A stretch of DNA of 64,000 nt from Trematomus loennbergii (Eukaryota; Chordata; Actinopteri; Perciformes; Nototheniidae): NCBI GenBank assembly GCA_012861695.1, contig JAAOOA010000338.1:248001-312000 (forward strand), given 5' to 3'. The notes beneath the pieces are model-generated. The model had not been told where the DNA came from. It ran no database searches and saw only the letters and a program-made list of their open reading frames with translations. A program made the translations under genes and the position numbers. The stretch's first letter is position 1. Every line of letters starts with the position of its first letter. This document shows positions 1 through 10,919 of this stretch, one piece after another.

Positions 1-770
1 AAGTAATATCTACATATAAAGACGGAGAAAGTAAACGATAACGTTTATGGTTAAGTGTTAGCACCCCCCGAAGAGGCACAAGCTCTTACGTTGATATTGG
101 AGATTTCAATAAATTCAATTTGAAAAAAAACGGGGAAAAAACTAACAAAACGAATATCCGAATAACGAAATTGAAACCCGAAATAGTACTCCAACGAACG
201 GATATTCGGGTACAGTAGGGCTGTACCCGAATACTATAATAAAGTTATAGTAAATAATAACAAACTCCAGTGTTAGAATTCCATAATTCCATATTCATAA
301 ATAAAATGAAATGCAAATAACATTTTCTTGGCTGTGGACTTGTACTCTCCATAATTATGTTGAGCTCATGGTAATCTAATTCAATAAACAATAACTGCAA
401 TGACCATATAGCATTTTCTGACTCGTAAAATGATTGGATATAGTGTAATTTGGTAAATGATTCTGTGTTGAAAAATGTATATCTTTAAAAACTGCGTTGG
501 TGTATTAGGGCGGGCCATACTATTTTTTTTTTGTAAATCGATCGAGAGGGGTGTTCAAATAACGTATTTTGGTGTGTGAAACACACATCTATTTAGATTT
601 ATTTATTTTGAAGTTGTTGCTATGGAAACAACATGACGGAGAAAAAAGTAATATCTTCTACATATAATAACGGACAAAGTAAAGAATGAAGTGTATGTTT
701 AAATGTTAGCACCCCCCGAAGAGGCTCAAGCTCTTACGTTGAGTCTGGAGTTTCAATACATTCGGAATTT
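1..770. repeat. Direct repeat pair of about 125 bp (1-124 and 645-770)
   Basis: Both units share a start (AAGTAATATCT), the block TGTTAGCACCCCCCGAAGAG and the following GCTCTTACGTTGA, with scattered substitutions. The roughly 520 bp between them is AT-rich and holds no gene that I can see. The pair could be two ends of a small decayed element or a local duplication. The second unit runs into the decayed Harbinger copy that follows. Confidence 0.6.
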
Positions 771-884
771 GACCGTGTAAAATGTCCTCTTGGGTTACCG
801 TACAGCCAATGCGTGACGTCATTGGTAAGCGTAACGGACCCCGAACACATCTGGTAGGCCGAACACATATGGTACCTACACCGG

Positions 885-2294
885 GACAAGATCAAGAAAT
901 ATAAAAAGACCACAATAACAAGAGTGGTAACGGTCGGAAAACCAGCAAGTGGTATGATCGTTTGAATGCGTTGCTTGGCCACAGACCGTCATACCTCGGC
1001 ACCGCGCATACCATCGCCTCGAGCACGACGGGGTGGGAGGATGCAATGGCGGGGGAATTGTCCAAGCACGACGACGACGAATTAGGTAAAATATACTACA
1101 TGCACTGCACTGTTTTAATCTGCACAATAATGGTCACATATGTACTTCTAAGGCTCGGTAGATCGAGCTAGCCATGCTCTGCTGAATTGGCTAACAGCTA
1201 GCTAGCTAATCTCGGCCGCTATCTCATTTGCTTCACTAACTCATGGCACTAATCGAATGTAAAATATACTACATGCACTTTACTGTTTTAATCTGCACAA
1301 TACTGGTCTCAGATGTACTTTTATTTGCTCGGTAGATTGAGTTAGCAATGCTAGGTTGAATTGGGTAACACTGTTAGCAGGCCACAACATAGCTAGCTAA
1401 TAACAGCTAGCTAGCTCACTAGCTATTCTTCCGCTATAAAAACGTTTTGACTTGTGAATAAGTGTGCCATGTTCTGTAATTTGCTTCACTAACTCATGGC
1501 ACTAATCGTTGTTTCAGGCAACGTGGTGTTTCCCCTGGAATTGGAAATCAGTGAGATTTCTCCTCTGGAAATCCACGGTAGTGCCTCCTCATCTCCCGTT
1601 CCAACAACCAAACGCAAAGGTACATATAAAACACACTGTAACTACTCTGGCCTTGAAAGAAGGTTACGCATCGAACTGATCACGTTTATTTATTTCTTGG
1701 TACAATCATGAAACACCGTGAACATACATCGTTTACACTTTTCGCGCCCTTTTCACTCTCTCACAAACGTAAACATCCGGGGCTAGAGGTCACATGACTT
1801 CCGGTAAGAAAGCTCTTAATCATTTTTGGACAAAATAAAATTCTAGCATACATCAAGCACAAAACAATAAATAAGGGCACTTTGAGCGTCAGCTATTTGA
1901 TCCTATCTTATATTAGCTAGTAAACACATTCCTAGTAAGTTGTAAAACTACTTATTTCTCCTATTAGGAAGAGGACACGGGATGACCGCTTCCTGGACAC
2001 CATCACGGCGATGGATGACCGGCGTGCCTTGGCCAGCACGGAAATGATGACCGGCATGCCATGGCCAACAAGGAGATGCACGACGAACGGCTGCTGCATG
2101 AACACAAGGCCCAGGAATCGCAGGACCAGCTCTTAAAGGTGATGGCTGACTCGGCGGCGCGCCAGGTGGAGCTGGCGGCGCTCAAAGTGGAGCAACAAAA
2201 TAGCTTTCAGGCTGGGCTTCTGGGAGTGCTAAGCGAGCTGGTTAAATCCAACAGGCCTCCAATTAAAAAGAAAAAAACAACTTGTCGTTGTTAG
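885..2294 (+). pseudogene. Harbinger SANT/Myb-like accessory protein, copy 1
   Basis: This is the DNA-binding partner gene of a Harbinger transposon; in this superfamily such proteins help the transposase find element ends. The first exon fragment (about 885-1090) encodes a stretch including NNKSGNGRKTSKWYDRLNAL, aligned with the copy at 34.5 kb. A second exon follows an AG at 1517 and ends at 1619 before a GT. The third (1968-2294) encodes a charged helical tail ending in LLGVLSELVKSNRPP. The reading frame shifts by one base just before the NNKSGN block, and the SANT start is missing. The gene is therefore broken. Exon borders rest on GT/AG plus similarity to copies 2 and 3. Confidence 0.65.
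1084..1516 (+). repeat. Tandem duplication inside the accessory-gene intron
   Basis: The segment starting GTAAAATATACTACATGCAC occurs at about 1086 and again at about 1259. Each unit runs through a GCTAGCTAGCTA-rich stretch and ends in TTTGCTTCACTAACTCATGG. Copy 2 (23100-23340) and copy 3 (34270-34500, reversed) have this intron only once, so the duplication is specific to copy 1. Confidence 0.7.
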
Positions 2295-2317
2295 TCAACT
2301 ATAGAATGACTTGTTGG

Positions 2318-2460
2318 GAGGCGTGTGGCGCAGTGGCTGAGTGCGTTGGTGTTCGGATCAGGGGAGCACAGGTTCAAACCCCACTGCAGTCAGCATGTCG
2401 TTGTGTCCCTGGGCAAGACACTTCACCCCAAATTGCCTACATCTGGGACAGTCAATTTTG
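2318..2460 (+). repeat. tRNA-derived SINE head, copy 1
   Basis: A box A-like TGGCGCAGTGGC (2326-2337) and a perfect box B-like GGTTCAAACCC (2371-2381) have tRNA spacing. They are followed by the body GTGTCCCTGGGCAAGACACT. Related copies are at 24027 and, on the minus strand, at 63283-63478; only the last has a full tail. This copy lies between the two Harbinger genes at the same relative place as the one in Harbinger copy 2. I do not assign a SINE family name. Confidence 0.75.
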
Positions 2461-2665
2461 TATTATTGTAATATATATATATATATATATAGCCACTGTT
2501 ATTAATAGTGACACCTAACTTTGCACTAAGGTGTGTCTGATGCTGAGTCTATCCCCACATCTGGGACAGTCAATTTTGTATTAAAGTACATATATATGCC
2601 ACTGTTATTAATAGTGACACCTAACTTTGCACTAAGGTGTGTCTGATGCTGAGCCTATTATTGTT
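2432..2665 (+). repeat. Imperfect tandem duplication of about 110 bp
   Basis: ATCTGGGACAGTCAATTTTG, followed by a TA run, GCCACTGTTATTAATAGTGA and CACCTAACTTTGCACTAAGG, occurs twice in a row (from about 2441 and about 2561). It is part of the SINE-to-Harbinger spacer and no coding content is seen. Confidence 0.7.
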
Positions 2666-3284
2666 ATTTTATATATATATTGCCACTGTTATTATATTGT
2701 TTTGATACTACTGACACTTATTGATCTGCTGCTGATAAATAAAAGAGAACCTACATGGCGATGTCTTGCGTGTGTTGCTTATTTCTCCTGACACTTTATC
2801 TTTATGGTGACCTGTGTAGCATCCTATACATCACATGTAAGTGATTATTCTGATACCATCATGACACCATGAAACTGGCGAAGCTTTATTTATAGTGTCC
2901 CACCCCATATGTGGCTTTGAAAAAGATCATTCCATTGTATTTCAAAATGGTGTCCATCAACACAAACACTATTTAAATAAATGGTTAAGTTTGTAATTAA
3001 CAGTGTTGTGAGTTCAATATTTTAATTAATTATAGTAAGGGAACATAGGAGTTCGTGAACTGAGTTCCTCTCAGGAGGATATATAATAAGGTGTTAACTG
3101 GTGAGCCTATTTACTGTGCAATACTACAGACATGTTAGTGGTATTATTTCTTATCTAACTCTTTCCTATGGTCAGACAAATCAGAAGTCATTTAAACTTA
3201 ATTTGAGATTTTGTTTTTTTTGTTTCTCAATTGATTTTCCAGAATATGCACCACCTAGGCACAGACTTTATATCACAAATATAG

Positions 3285-4450
3285 CACCGCCACCTGCCCT
3301 TCAATCTGCCAAAAGCGTTCTCCACCACCACTCGTGCTCGGCTTGTTTTGTGGTTGTACACATGTTGCTGGGGTGTGAGCCTTCCTTGGAAAGGTTTCAT
3401 CAGCCATCTTTGCAGGGGTAGGCTGAGTCACCAAGGATATAGTAACCCACATCATGTCCACCAATATCTTTGTTACATGAGGAAGTAGACCACCTCTATC
3501 CGCACAACTACCAGTGATGACATGCCAAACACTCTGCTATCATGCATGCTCCTGGTAAGCCAACAAAAACATCCAAAAGAGGCCTCTACCATCCACAACA
3601 CCCTGCAGGACGAGCGAGTGCCAGCCTTTGCGGTTGAAATACTCGTTGTGGTATTCCTCTGGTCAGAATGGGATGTGTGATCCATCTACTGCACCTACAC
3701 ACTGTGGCACACCCCATCTGCCCTCAAAAATAACGCCATCTCTAACTTCTCAGCGTTCGGCCATGGCATGAACTCACAAGGAGTATGCTCACAACAGGAA
3801 CAGAACTCCTGCACACAGTAACACACTGTAGATCTGCCGACTCCAAACAAATGAGAGATGGTCCTGTACTCAGAGTTGGTCGCAAGTTTCCACAGTGCTA
3901 TGGCGATTTTTTTAGCCACGGGACACACTCCCGGTAGTTGTGTGCGTCTCCCCAACGTTGCTTCCAGGCGCATACAGAGCAGTTGAAAAGAGCACTTGGA
4001 CATTCTGAAATCTTTGATCCACTGCACATTGGTGTACGTTGGCACCACGTTTCCCACCAGGCTGAGTTCTATTGTTCACCCAGAGAGAGCGCGGGACACG
4101 ACGCGTTCCATAGTATTCGCATATCTGGAACACATACAAAGACACAAATTAGCCCTACATAACTCCATAAATCCTACATTAGATAGTATTAATGTGATTT
4201 ACTGAACGTACCATTGCTGTTCTTTGGGCGTGATAACGGTCATCCTCCTCAGCCGTCCTACGACGCAACATGTCCAGAGCGTGTGCTTGTCGCCGTCCAG
4301 TCCTTTTGTTAAGGCTTCTTAACCGCTTCGCCTCCGAATCAGCATTCTATTGCATTTGAATGGTCGATCTGTATTTGATTTGTGCTGAGTTATTGGCTTA
4401 AATAACTCAGTTACGAAGCTGTGTAACACGACCACCAAAACGTCAACTCC
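3285..4450 (-). pseudogene. Harbinger DDE transposase, copy 1
   Basis: This is a broken copy of the transposase gene at 30687-32109. Clear blocks remain on the minus strand: the helix-turn-helix stretch (RTISHLFGVGRSTVCYCVQE, about 3800-3870), EFMPWPNAEKLE, and the region around the first catalytic aspartate. Frameshifts and small deletions split it into at least four frames, and similarity ends near 3285 just after GRLKGRWR. The first exon region (about 4215-4450) is also recognisable. It cannot make a working enzyme. Confidence 0.8.
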
Positions 4451-4771
4451 ATAGCGTGTCTGAGTCGGAAGGTAAACAGAAGCATACAGCGGAAGCGGAA
4501 GTTTTTTTTCTTCTCTCTCGGTTTTTTGGCGGATTGCAACTTTAAGGTGCATACCGCCACCTACTGTACTCGCCGTGAAGTTGTTTGCGCCTGCCAGGAA
4601 AACCAAAGCAGAAGAAGAAGAAGTGACGTCAGCGGCTCATTTGCCTAATCCACCCCCAGGAACTCATTTTGGTGTGAACGCGATCTGCTTTAGTTCGTCG
4701 AACTAAAAGAGCTCTCATGAACTAAAGTTCTCAGAACTACTGTGGGAAAAGTACTTGGTGTGAACGCGCCT

Positions 4772-5767
4772 ATAGTGACCACTCTGAGTATTGAATCCTG
4801 TCTTCCACTCATCCCCCTTCCTTATTCTAACCAAGTGATATGCATTTCTTAAATCTAACTTGGTGAATATTTTGGCAGTCTGAAGCAGTTCAAAAGCAGA
4901 TGACATGAGTGCCAGAGGATAGCGGTTTTTCACCGTAATGTCATTTAGTGGACTGTAGTCTATGCAAGGTCTCAGAGACCCGTCTTTCTTTCCCACGAAG
5001 AAAAATCCCCGTCCGGCTGGAGAAGATGAAGGACGGATAATCCCTGACTTGAGTGAAGAGGAGATGTATTCGTCCATTGCTGCTCTCTCAGGTCTCGAAA
5101 TAGAATAAAGTCTCCCCTTGGGAATGGGGGCTCCCGGTAGGAGATCAATGGGGCAGTCAAAATCTCGGTGAGGAGGTAGCGACAAAGCTTTTGACTTGTT
5201 AAATGCTTCTTTTAAATCATGGTAACAGGGAGGTACCTTCTGTAGATCAGGATAGTCAGTGTGATCTATAATGATCCTACTAGAGTCTGTTGGTGCATTG
5301 ACAGGTTGTGAAAGTTTACACCTGCTAATACAATCCTCTCCCCATTCCTTAATTTTCCCCGAGCGCCAGTCAATGTGAGGATTGTGTGTCTTCAGCCATG
5401 GAAACCCCAAAATAACCGGGTGCTGAGCCGACTCAAAAATATGAAACTGCATACTCTCTGTATGGTCCTTATTCACAGTGATCTGAATAGGCTCAGTGCA
5501 ATGGGTAACTGTGAACAACAGAAGGCCGTCTAAGGCACTGGCATTAATAGGGTGAGATAGCGGAAAAGTCTTTATTTTTAGCTGTTTGACTATGCCCCAG
5601 TCCATAAGACTTTCGTCAGCCTCTGAGTCTATTAACACACCCTGGTCAATGGTCTGATTGTTTATAAAAATGTTTACCTGAGTAACAGGTCGAGGAGGGA
5701 AGTCTGTGGGAAACTTGCTCACCAGCGCCCTCCTTTTGACTGGTAAGCTCGATCTTTTCCCGGACAT
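4772..5767 (-). pseudogene. Gypsy pol fragment: aspartic protease and N-terminal RT
   Basis: The frame opens at 5767, overlapping the gag end in the -1 frame. The protease active-site region reads VLIDSEADESLMDW; the usual D-[ST]-G triad is DSE here, so the protease is probably inactive. The RT fingers and first catalytic motif follow (KKDGSLRPCIDYSPLN, then KLDLRNAYHLVRI). The open frame then leaves Gypsy sequence at 4771 and runs on into Harbinger DNA to 4715, giving a chimeric tail of about 18 residues. The YxDD motif and everything after it are missing. It is a truncated remnant of a retroelement enzyme. Confidence 0.88.
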
Positions 5768-6735
5768 GAAGCAAGTTGGTGATCCAGCTGACCGCAGTAG
5801 AAACAGCAGCCGTCCCGTAAACGGCGCTGCCTCTCCTCCAGAGTAAGCCTGGTTCTACCCAACTGCATGGGTTCGCCTGAGTTAACCGGAAGCGCTGTCC
5901 TCCGACGGTCCGATTCCACGGGCTTGAAATCCCCTCCTGGCGGCGCGACCCTCCGAGAATAACCCTCTCTTTCCCGAAGACGGTTATCGATCCGGATGGC
6001 CACAGCAATGAGAGATTCCAGATCCCGGGGCACCTCCAGTGGAGCCAGCTGGTCTTTTATTGGCTCTGAAAGTCAGTCATGAAAGCGTCACGAAGAGCCG
6101 GAACATTCCACCCTGTCCGCTGCCGCTGTGCGAAACTCGATGGCATAATCAACCACCTGACGGTTGAGCTGACGCATTTGAAAAAGTCTTCTGCTGGCCT
6201 CTGTAGCAGGTGACGAGTGGTCAAAAATGTGACTCATAGTGTCTATAAAATCGGCTAGTGAGTAACATAACTCAGTGTCTCTAGACCATTCTGCAGTAGC
6301 CCAGGCTGCAGCTCTTCCCGCTAAGTGAGACACGATAAATGCCACTTTACCATGGTCTGACGAAAAGGCTCCTGGGTGGTGTTGGAAGTGCAGATCGCAC
6401 TGTACCAAAAAGGCTCTGCAGTTCATGGAGTCTCCGAAAATCTCTCCGGAAGAGCCAGCCGTAAAGAGGAAGAAACAGCCTGGTTCGGGTTGACTGTGTC
6501 AGCAGGATTCTCGACAAGGAAAACGCCAGCTATGGATGACGTCACCGGAGGAGCAGTCTGTAGGTGAGTGAAGAATTGACTCATCTGTGCAGACGACTTC
6601 CTGAAACTCGGCCTGGCGTCCTACCAGCTCTTTTATTCCCTGGTTGACGTTTCCCAACTGTTCCTCGTGGTGGAAAATCTTCACGCCCTGTGCTGACAGG
6701 GCGGCGTGAAGCGTTCTTGGGTCGGCTGAGTCCAT
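5719..6735 (-). pseudogene. Gypsy gag with CCHC zinc knuckle
   Basis: Gag is the structural nucleocapsid precursor. The start is an ATG at 6735-6733. The product has a helical N-terminal part (HHEEQLGNVNQGIKELVGRQ), a capsid-like middle (HLAGRAAAWATAEWS) and one zinc knuckle (CFYCGQLDHQLASC, spacing C-x2-C-x4-H-x4-C). At least two frameshifts are visible, near 6600 and near 6430, and the frame is interrupted again between 6088 and 6033, so the gene is dead. Confidence 0.85.
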
Positions 6736-7331
6736 AATGGTCAGTTCGTTCTGTTACGAACTCAGAAACTCAGACCCCCTTTACACGAGAACGAAACGGG
6801 TTGTATCCGCAGAGTTTCTCTTGCGTATAGCCCTTTCATTTACACGAGGCCGTAACAAAATGATAGAAACACTCCACAAACGATAACGGGTCCCAAGGTG
6901 GATAGATTTGCAAACGAAACGCTCTGGGGGCAGGGTTCCCGCGGGGTCTTAAAAAGTCTTAAAAAGTCTTAAATTTGATAATCTGAATTTAAGGCCTTAA
7001 AAAGGTCTTAAATATGACCAAAAAAATAAGAAAGGTCTTAAATATAATTTAGAAGGTCTTAAAAATGATGGGATTTGAAAGGTACTTCTGTGTTGCGATC
7101 GCGTCTAAAATGTGTTTTGGGGAAATGTCCGGGCTGCAAAGTAACCTGTACGGTAAGCCTTTCAGTTCCCCCCAACAATTTGTATTGAAATAAATCAACA
7201 TGGAACCAGTCATCACTAACTTTGTTTCCCCGGCCCCTTATTGGAGAACACCCAGCTAGTAACCTAGCAACCAAGCTTCAGCTAGCGGCAGTCAGAAACT
7301 CATGTCTCTTCGAATCTACTTCCAAATAAAT

Positions 7332-7448
7332 ATGGGGAAGTGTAAGTTCAACCATATTTGGTTGGAAAACATCGAATTTAGTGCTTGGTTGAAACCAGTG
7401 GAGGGGAACGTGTTTGAAGCCCGCTGCACATTTTTCAAAATAAATTAG
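7332..7448 (+). pseudogene. Transposon N-terminal zinc-finger-like fragment
   Basis: A 38-codon frame starts MGKCKFNHIWLENIEFSAWL and continues with EGNVFEARCTFFKIN before a TAG. The pattern KCKF…W L…ARCT is one I associate with the N-terminal zinc-binding region of proteins from fish DNA transposons. The second cysteine pair is damaged (CTFF where C-x-x-C is expected), and the frame stops early. The following alanine-rich repeats (about 7450-7500) are in another frame. It is most likely what is left of the first exon of the element's transposase. Confidence 0.5.
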
Positions 7449-7670
7449 CGTTTGTTTTGCTAGTGCAGCGTTAGCTAGTGCAGCGTTAGCTAGTGCAGCA
7501 GCTCCCGCAACAACACCGGCGGACCTCCGGGTGACGTTTGTGTCTTCGACGTCAACCCTAAAAGCGGAGGGGCTGTAGACGCTAAATACCGTAGTTAAAC
7601 ACCAATCATACAACAGCAACGATGAAAGATTGTAGCCAAGGCAGCAGAGCTCTGAATATAGCTCTTGTTA

Positions 7671-7686
7671 CTCACACACACACACA

Positions 7687-7759
<73 letters not shown>

Positions 7760-7768
7760 ACACACACT
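7671..7768 (+). repeat. (CA)n microsatellite
   Basis: About 48 CA units with two CCA interruptions, followed by CTCA repeats. The open frames through it are artefacts of the repeat. A second CA tract at 8264-8292 lies on the other side of the MITE. Confidence 0.97.
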
Positions 7769-7779
7769 CACTCACTCAC

Positions 7780-8261
7780 TAGGGCTGCTCGATTATGGCA
7801 AAAATCATAATCACGATTATTTTGGTCAATAATTGATATCACGATTATTAAATACGATTATTCATTGACTTTGAAAACATCCATTTATTGAACTTTAAAA
7901 CAAATAATAATTTGAACAGTATCTTTTTAACTGTTGATTACCCTGAACGTATAATTCAACTGAAAAACCAATACAAAAATAAATTAAATAAATGATACAT
8001 TTAAATAAATAATATCAAAATAATAAATACCAATAAACAAGATCAACAAATATTTTGGAGCGCACTTCCCAAGCTACTAAACATATATAAATATGATAAA
8101 TAAAAATAAATTAGACTAAAATTAATTAGATCAAATATGTTGTAGTTCACTGTCACAACCTAGCAAAGCAAAATAATAGTTTTTTTTCGATTATGTTGTT
8201 TTTGTAATTGTGGCAGGCCAAAATCGTAATTGCGATTAAAATACGATTAATTGCACAGCCC

Positions 8262-8263
<2 letters not shown>
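7780..8263 (+). mobile_element. hAT MITE, TAGGGCTGC family, copy 1 (484 bp)
   Basis: The termini are TAGGGCTGCTCGATTATG and the imperfect inverse …CGATTAATTGCACAGCCCTA. The interior is very AT-rich with no gene. Copy 2 at 52127-52431 has a perfect 8-bp duplication; here the flanks TCACTCAC and ACACACAC match at 6 of 8 positions. The element sits between two CA tracts, as if inserted into one microsatellite. Confidence 0.88.
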
Positions 8264-8292
<29 letters not shown>

Positions 8293-8624
8293 TTTTTGGC
8301 TAACACAGTTCTGTGCTGTTATGCTGTTATGTTCACTCATTGTTCTTATGTTGAACATGAATACATTTGCTTTGTAAGTAATTATGGGACGTATTTCTTC
8401 TTTCATAGCAATTTTCCTTCATACTTTCTTGCCGTGAAATAGGTCTTCTATTCGATTCTATTCAAAGTGGTCTTAAAAAGGTCTTAAAAAGTCTTAAATT
8501 TGAGTTGGCGAAACCTGCAGGAACCCTGGGGGGTCAAACGGCTCCGTGTAATCGCCTCTATACGATAATTTCCCGATAGATGAAGCCATAGCCCCGCCTC
8601 TCCCCACCTCTACTGCTCACTGCT

Positions 8625-8687
8625 GTAGCATGGTCAGTAGCTACTGTCAGTAGCTACTGCTAGTGCTACTGCTACTGACCATGCTAC
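8625..8687. repeat. Conserved hairpin of family T
   Basis: Arms of 17 bp (8625-8641 and 8671-8687, GTAGCATGGTCAGTAGC and its complement) enclose a loop of short CAGTAGC/GCTACTG repeats. The same structure is in copies B (36543-36594) and C (41312-41374), so it belongs to the element. Confidence 0.85.
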
Positions 8688-9127
8688 AGATGTTAGTACA
8701 AAATCTACAGCTCGACCATGCTACAGATGTTAGTACAATCTACAGCTCCTCTACCACAACCATCAGCAACAAGTGGACATGGAGAATACATGAACTACTA
8801 CATGTTGCTAAATCCACCGCGGGGCATAAACAGAAGGGCAACCATGGCAACCATGCTCCGGGGTCTTCTTCGCTGCTTTTGGTGTATTTTGTGGCGGAAG
8901 TTACAGCGCCAGTTACAGGCCCGGCATATGTACTACAGCGTGTCCAGGGCTTTCGAGCGGTCTCGTGTGGAAGTACAGCGCCACTTACAGTCCGGCATAT
9001 GTACTACAGCATTTCCAGCGGTCTCGTGTGAACAGACACGTTAAATTAAACGAATGCGTGTGAACGGAAGACTTTTTTGAAAACGCATACTGTGCATAAA
9101 CGCAAACGTTTCCGTGTAAAGGCAGCC

Positions 9128-9518
9128 TCAGGTTATAGGACCCAAATGCACGACCCAGGAGACAGAGGTAAAGTATTAGTAAGATACTTTATTTTCCAAA
9201 TTATGAACAGGAAAAACACAATCTAATCTCTAGATGAGATGACAAAAATGAATACAAAAGAAAATCGCTCACGTAGTGAGGAACAAAACGTCTCGTTATC
9301 AAAGAGAGCATGGACATTCACTGGAGAGCATAGATCTGTCTGAGGCATAAGACAAGACGAACTGACGAAGAAACATGGGAGACTGGGGAATTTAAACCCA
9401 GGATAACAAAACACAGGTGGGAACAATCAGGGGTGGGGCTGGTGCTGATGAGCGCGAGAGACACACCAAAGGTAGATAATCAGGGAGCCTGGAATGACAG
9501 GTAAAAAGGTGAGTGACA
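9128..9518 (-). repeat. Gypsy LTR, main part
   Basis: On the minus strand the sequence begins near TGTCACTCACC (9518). It has an AATAAA near 9190 and the tail CTGGGTCGTGCATTTGGGTC, then is broken by family T. It resumes at 6769 for about 20 bases, ending in TTCGTAACA just before the presumed primer-binding leader and the gag ATG. The outer border is an estimate because the second LTR is not in the window. Confidence 0.65.
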
Positions 9519-10504
9519 AAACAACACAGGAAGTGGAAAACAATACAACCATAAAACAACATAAAATGACTCTCTCAACATTTCTGTCGGTGCACAACAG
9601 GATGTTTTTTGCTATGATGCAAAGTGTTGGACTTATTTCATACGGTATGTGGGCAGGATCAATGCTTTACTACTAATTTATGAAGCCTATATTCTCAGCC
9701 AAGAAAAACCCAGCCTGAGTTTGTACAATTATCCTCCCTTTAACTTGTGGAGGCATGTCCTCACAGAGCCATTTTCTCCCCTTTGAGTGTTTGTTTCACT
9801 TTCTATATACATTCTTAAAAACCCAGTTAGCACATTCTAAACTCACATGAATACAGTTTTATTGTGAACATGGTTAAAAAGGTTAATATCTCAATCCTTC
9901 CTGAATTGATCCGCCTCAGAAAGGTGCATGCATCCCTTACAGCTAGTTAACTTCCATTATAGTCAGCTGAAACCATAAAGTGTGCCCCGGCCTCTGCTGT
10001 GAGTCATTGGACTGACTCACATTGTGATTACGTGGTACAGATCACGTTGATACCATCACATGTCTGGTCTTAAAACTGTACACAAACTATGGTGTAACTG
10101 GAAATTTGATCATGATCATAATTATAATTGTCAGTTTATGCACCTTGAACACAATAGTGTAATTTTCCTAGTTAATGTGAATGCTGTTTACAGTTTGCTG
10201 TTGCTCGTTAAGTCTTAGAGTGCGTGATGTCACCGCTAGAGTGGAGGAGAGCTTGAAATTCGCCTTACATTTTCCTTTTAAAAACTGCCATAATTCCCTA
10301 ACCCTACACTCCTGGGACATAATTGTATGCTTGAATTGTAGGAAAACCTCTCTTACTTTGACAAATAAAAAAAGATTAAACAAAATGCCTCTTGAGGGCA
10401 TGAAGTGACAAAAACGTTCAACATGTCTCCATTAAGGCCAATTGTAAATGCAGCGTCATCTTTCATCACAGCACCAGCTGCTCACCTTTAGTTAATCTGC
10501 CAAA
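9519..10504. other. Non-coding stretch, no gene seen
   Basis: AT-rich sequence with only short frames lacking recognisable motifs. I see no RNA gene, exon or element end in it. Confidence 0.6.
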
Positions 10505-10868
10505 AATGCCACATTATTGACCCAAAAGTACAAAAGTCCTAAGACGCTCCACGCATTGAAGTTTTACCGATATCTGTTACAGTTCTTCAACAAAACGTTC
10601 ACATGTAAGAGGTTTATCTCTCATTCAGATCAATGGAAAAGCTCTCCTCTCACTGATTACTGCACATCACCATGGAAACCTTTGATCTCTGGGCTCAAGC
10701 GCAGGTGTTATGATAACGTTGTTAGCTCAAACACCTGTGTGATGATGTCATAACTCCACTGTGGCCCTGAACAGCTGAGGACATCATCTAATCAGAGCAG
10801 ACATGCCCACAGACAGACTGGTACACGCACACACAAACAATGGATGTGTATACTACATATGTTCACAC

Positions 10869-10919
<51 letters not shown>

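Larger units (their letters stand above)
780..4771 (-). mobile_element. PIF/Harbinger transposon, copy 1 (decayed)
   Basis: It carries the same two genes as the better copy at 30.4-35.2 kb, in opposite orientation: a SANT/Myb-like accessory gene on the + strand (left) and a DDE transposase on the minus strand (right), tail to tail. The right terminus ends in GGTGTGAACGCGCCT at 4771 and abuts reverse transcriptase sequence of a Gypsy element, so it inserted into that element. The left terminus is not recognisable; about 780 is an estimate. A SINE and two internal duplications have accumulated between the genes. Confidence 0.75.
6931..8528 (+). mobile_element. Nested TIR element starting CAGGGTTCC
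   Basis: The ends are CAGGGTTCCCGCGGGG (6931) and CCTGCAGGAACCCTG (to 8528), each followed inward by repeats of GTCTTAAAAAG. Family T copy C has no insertion at the matching place (CTCTGGGGAGTCAAACG), which proves it is an insertion. It is flanked by GGGGG on each side; an 8-bp duplication is not visible, so I leave the superfamily open. It holds a short zinc-finger-like coding fragment and, further in, the hAT MITE. Confidence 0.8.
6773..9127 (+). mobile_element. Harbinger-like non-autonomous element, family T copy A
   Basis: The termini are GACCCCCTTTACACGAGAACG at the left and the inverted equivalent (…GTGTAAAGGCAGCC) at the right, flanked by a TCA duplication (6770-6772 and 9128-9130). 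Copies B (36227) and C (41071) have TAA and TGA at the same place. A 3-bp TNA duplication fits PIF/Harbinger. It interrupts the Gypsy LTR and is itself interrupted at 6931-8528. After 8660 it retains an open stretch starting MLQMLVQ that is conserved in copy C and may be the N-terminal exon of the lost transposase. Confidence 0.8.
4772..9518 (-). mobile_element. Ty3/Gypsy LTR retrotransposon, 5' half, interrupted twice
   Basis: Reading the minus strand: an LTR (about 9518 down to 9128), an interruption by another transposon (6773-9127), the last bases of the LTR and a leader (6736-6769), gag (6735-5719), then protease and the first part of reverse transcriptase (5767-4772). There the sequence stops at the end of Harbinger copy 1. 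The rest of RT, RNase H, integrase and the 3' LTR are absent from the window. Overlapping gag and pol in a -1 relation is the usual layout of this group. Confidence 0.85.

Noticed and set aside
1..770. LTR retrotransposon bounded by the 125-bp direct repeats
   Set aside because: No TG…CA ends, primer-binding site, polypurine tract or coding sequence lies between them.
2318..2395. Possible functional tRNA gene
   Set aside because: Box A and box B are present, but the arms do not fold into a full cloverleaf by eye, and the same SINE body follows in all three copies.
3273..3464. Separate small minus-strand gene
   Set aside because: It is the decayed C-terminal catalytic region of the Harbinger transposase read in a shifted frame.
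7622..7810. Open frame rich in His-Thr over the CA repeat
   Set aside because: It is produced by the CA microsatellite; the same holds for frames at 10792-11123, 15025-15311, 17278-17730, 61696-62007 and 62422-62936.
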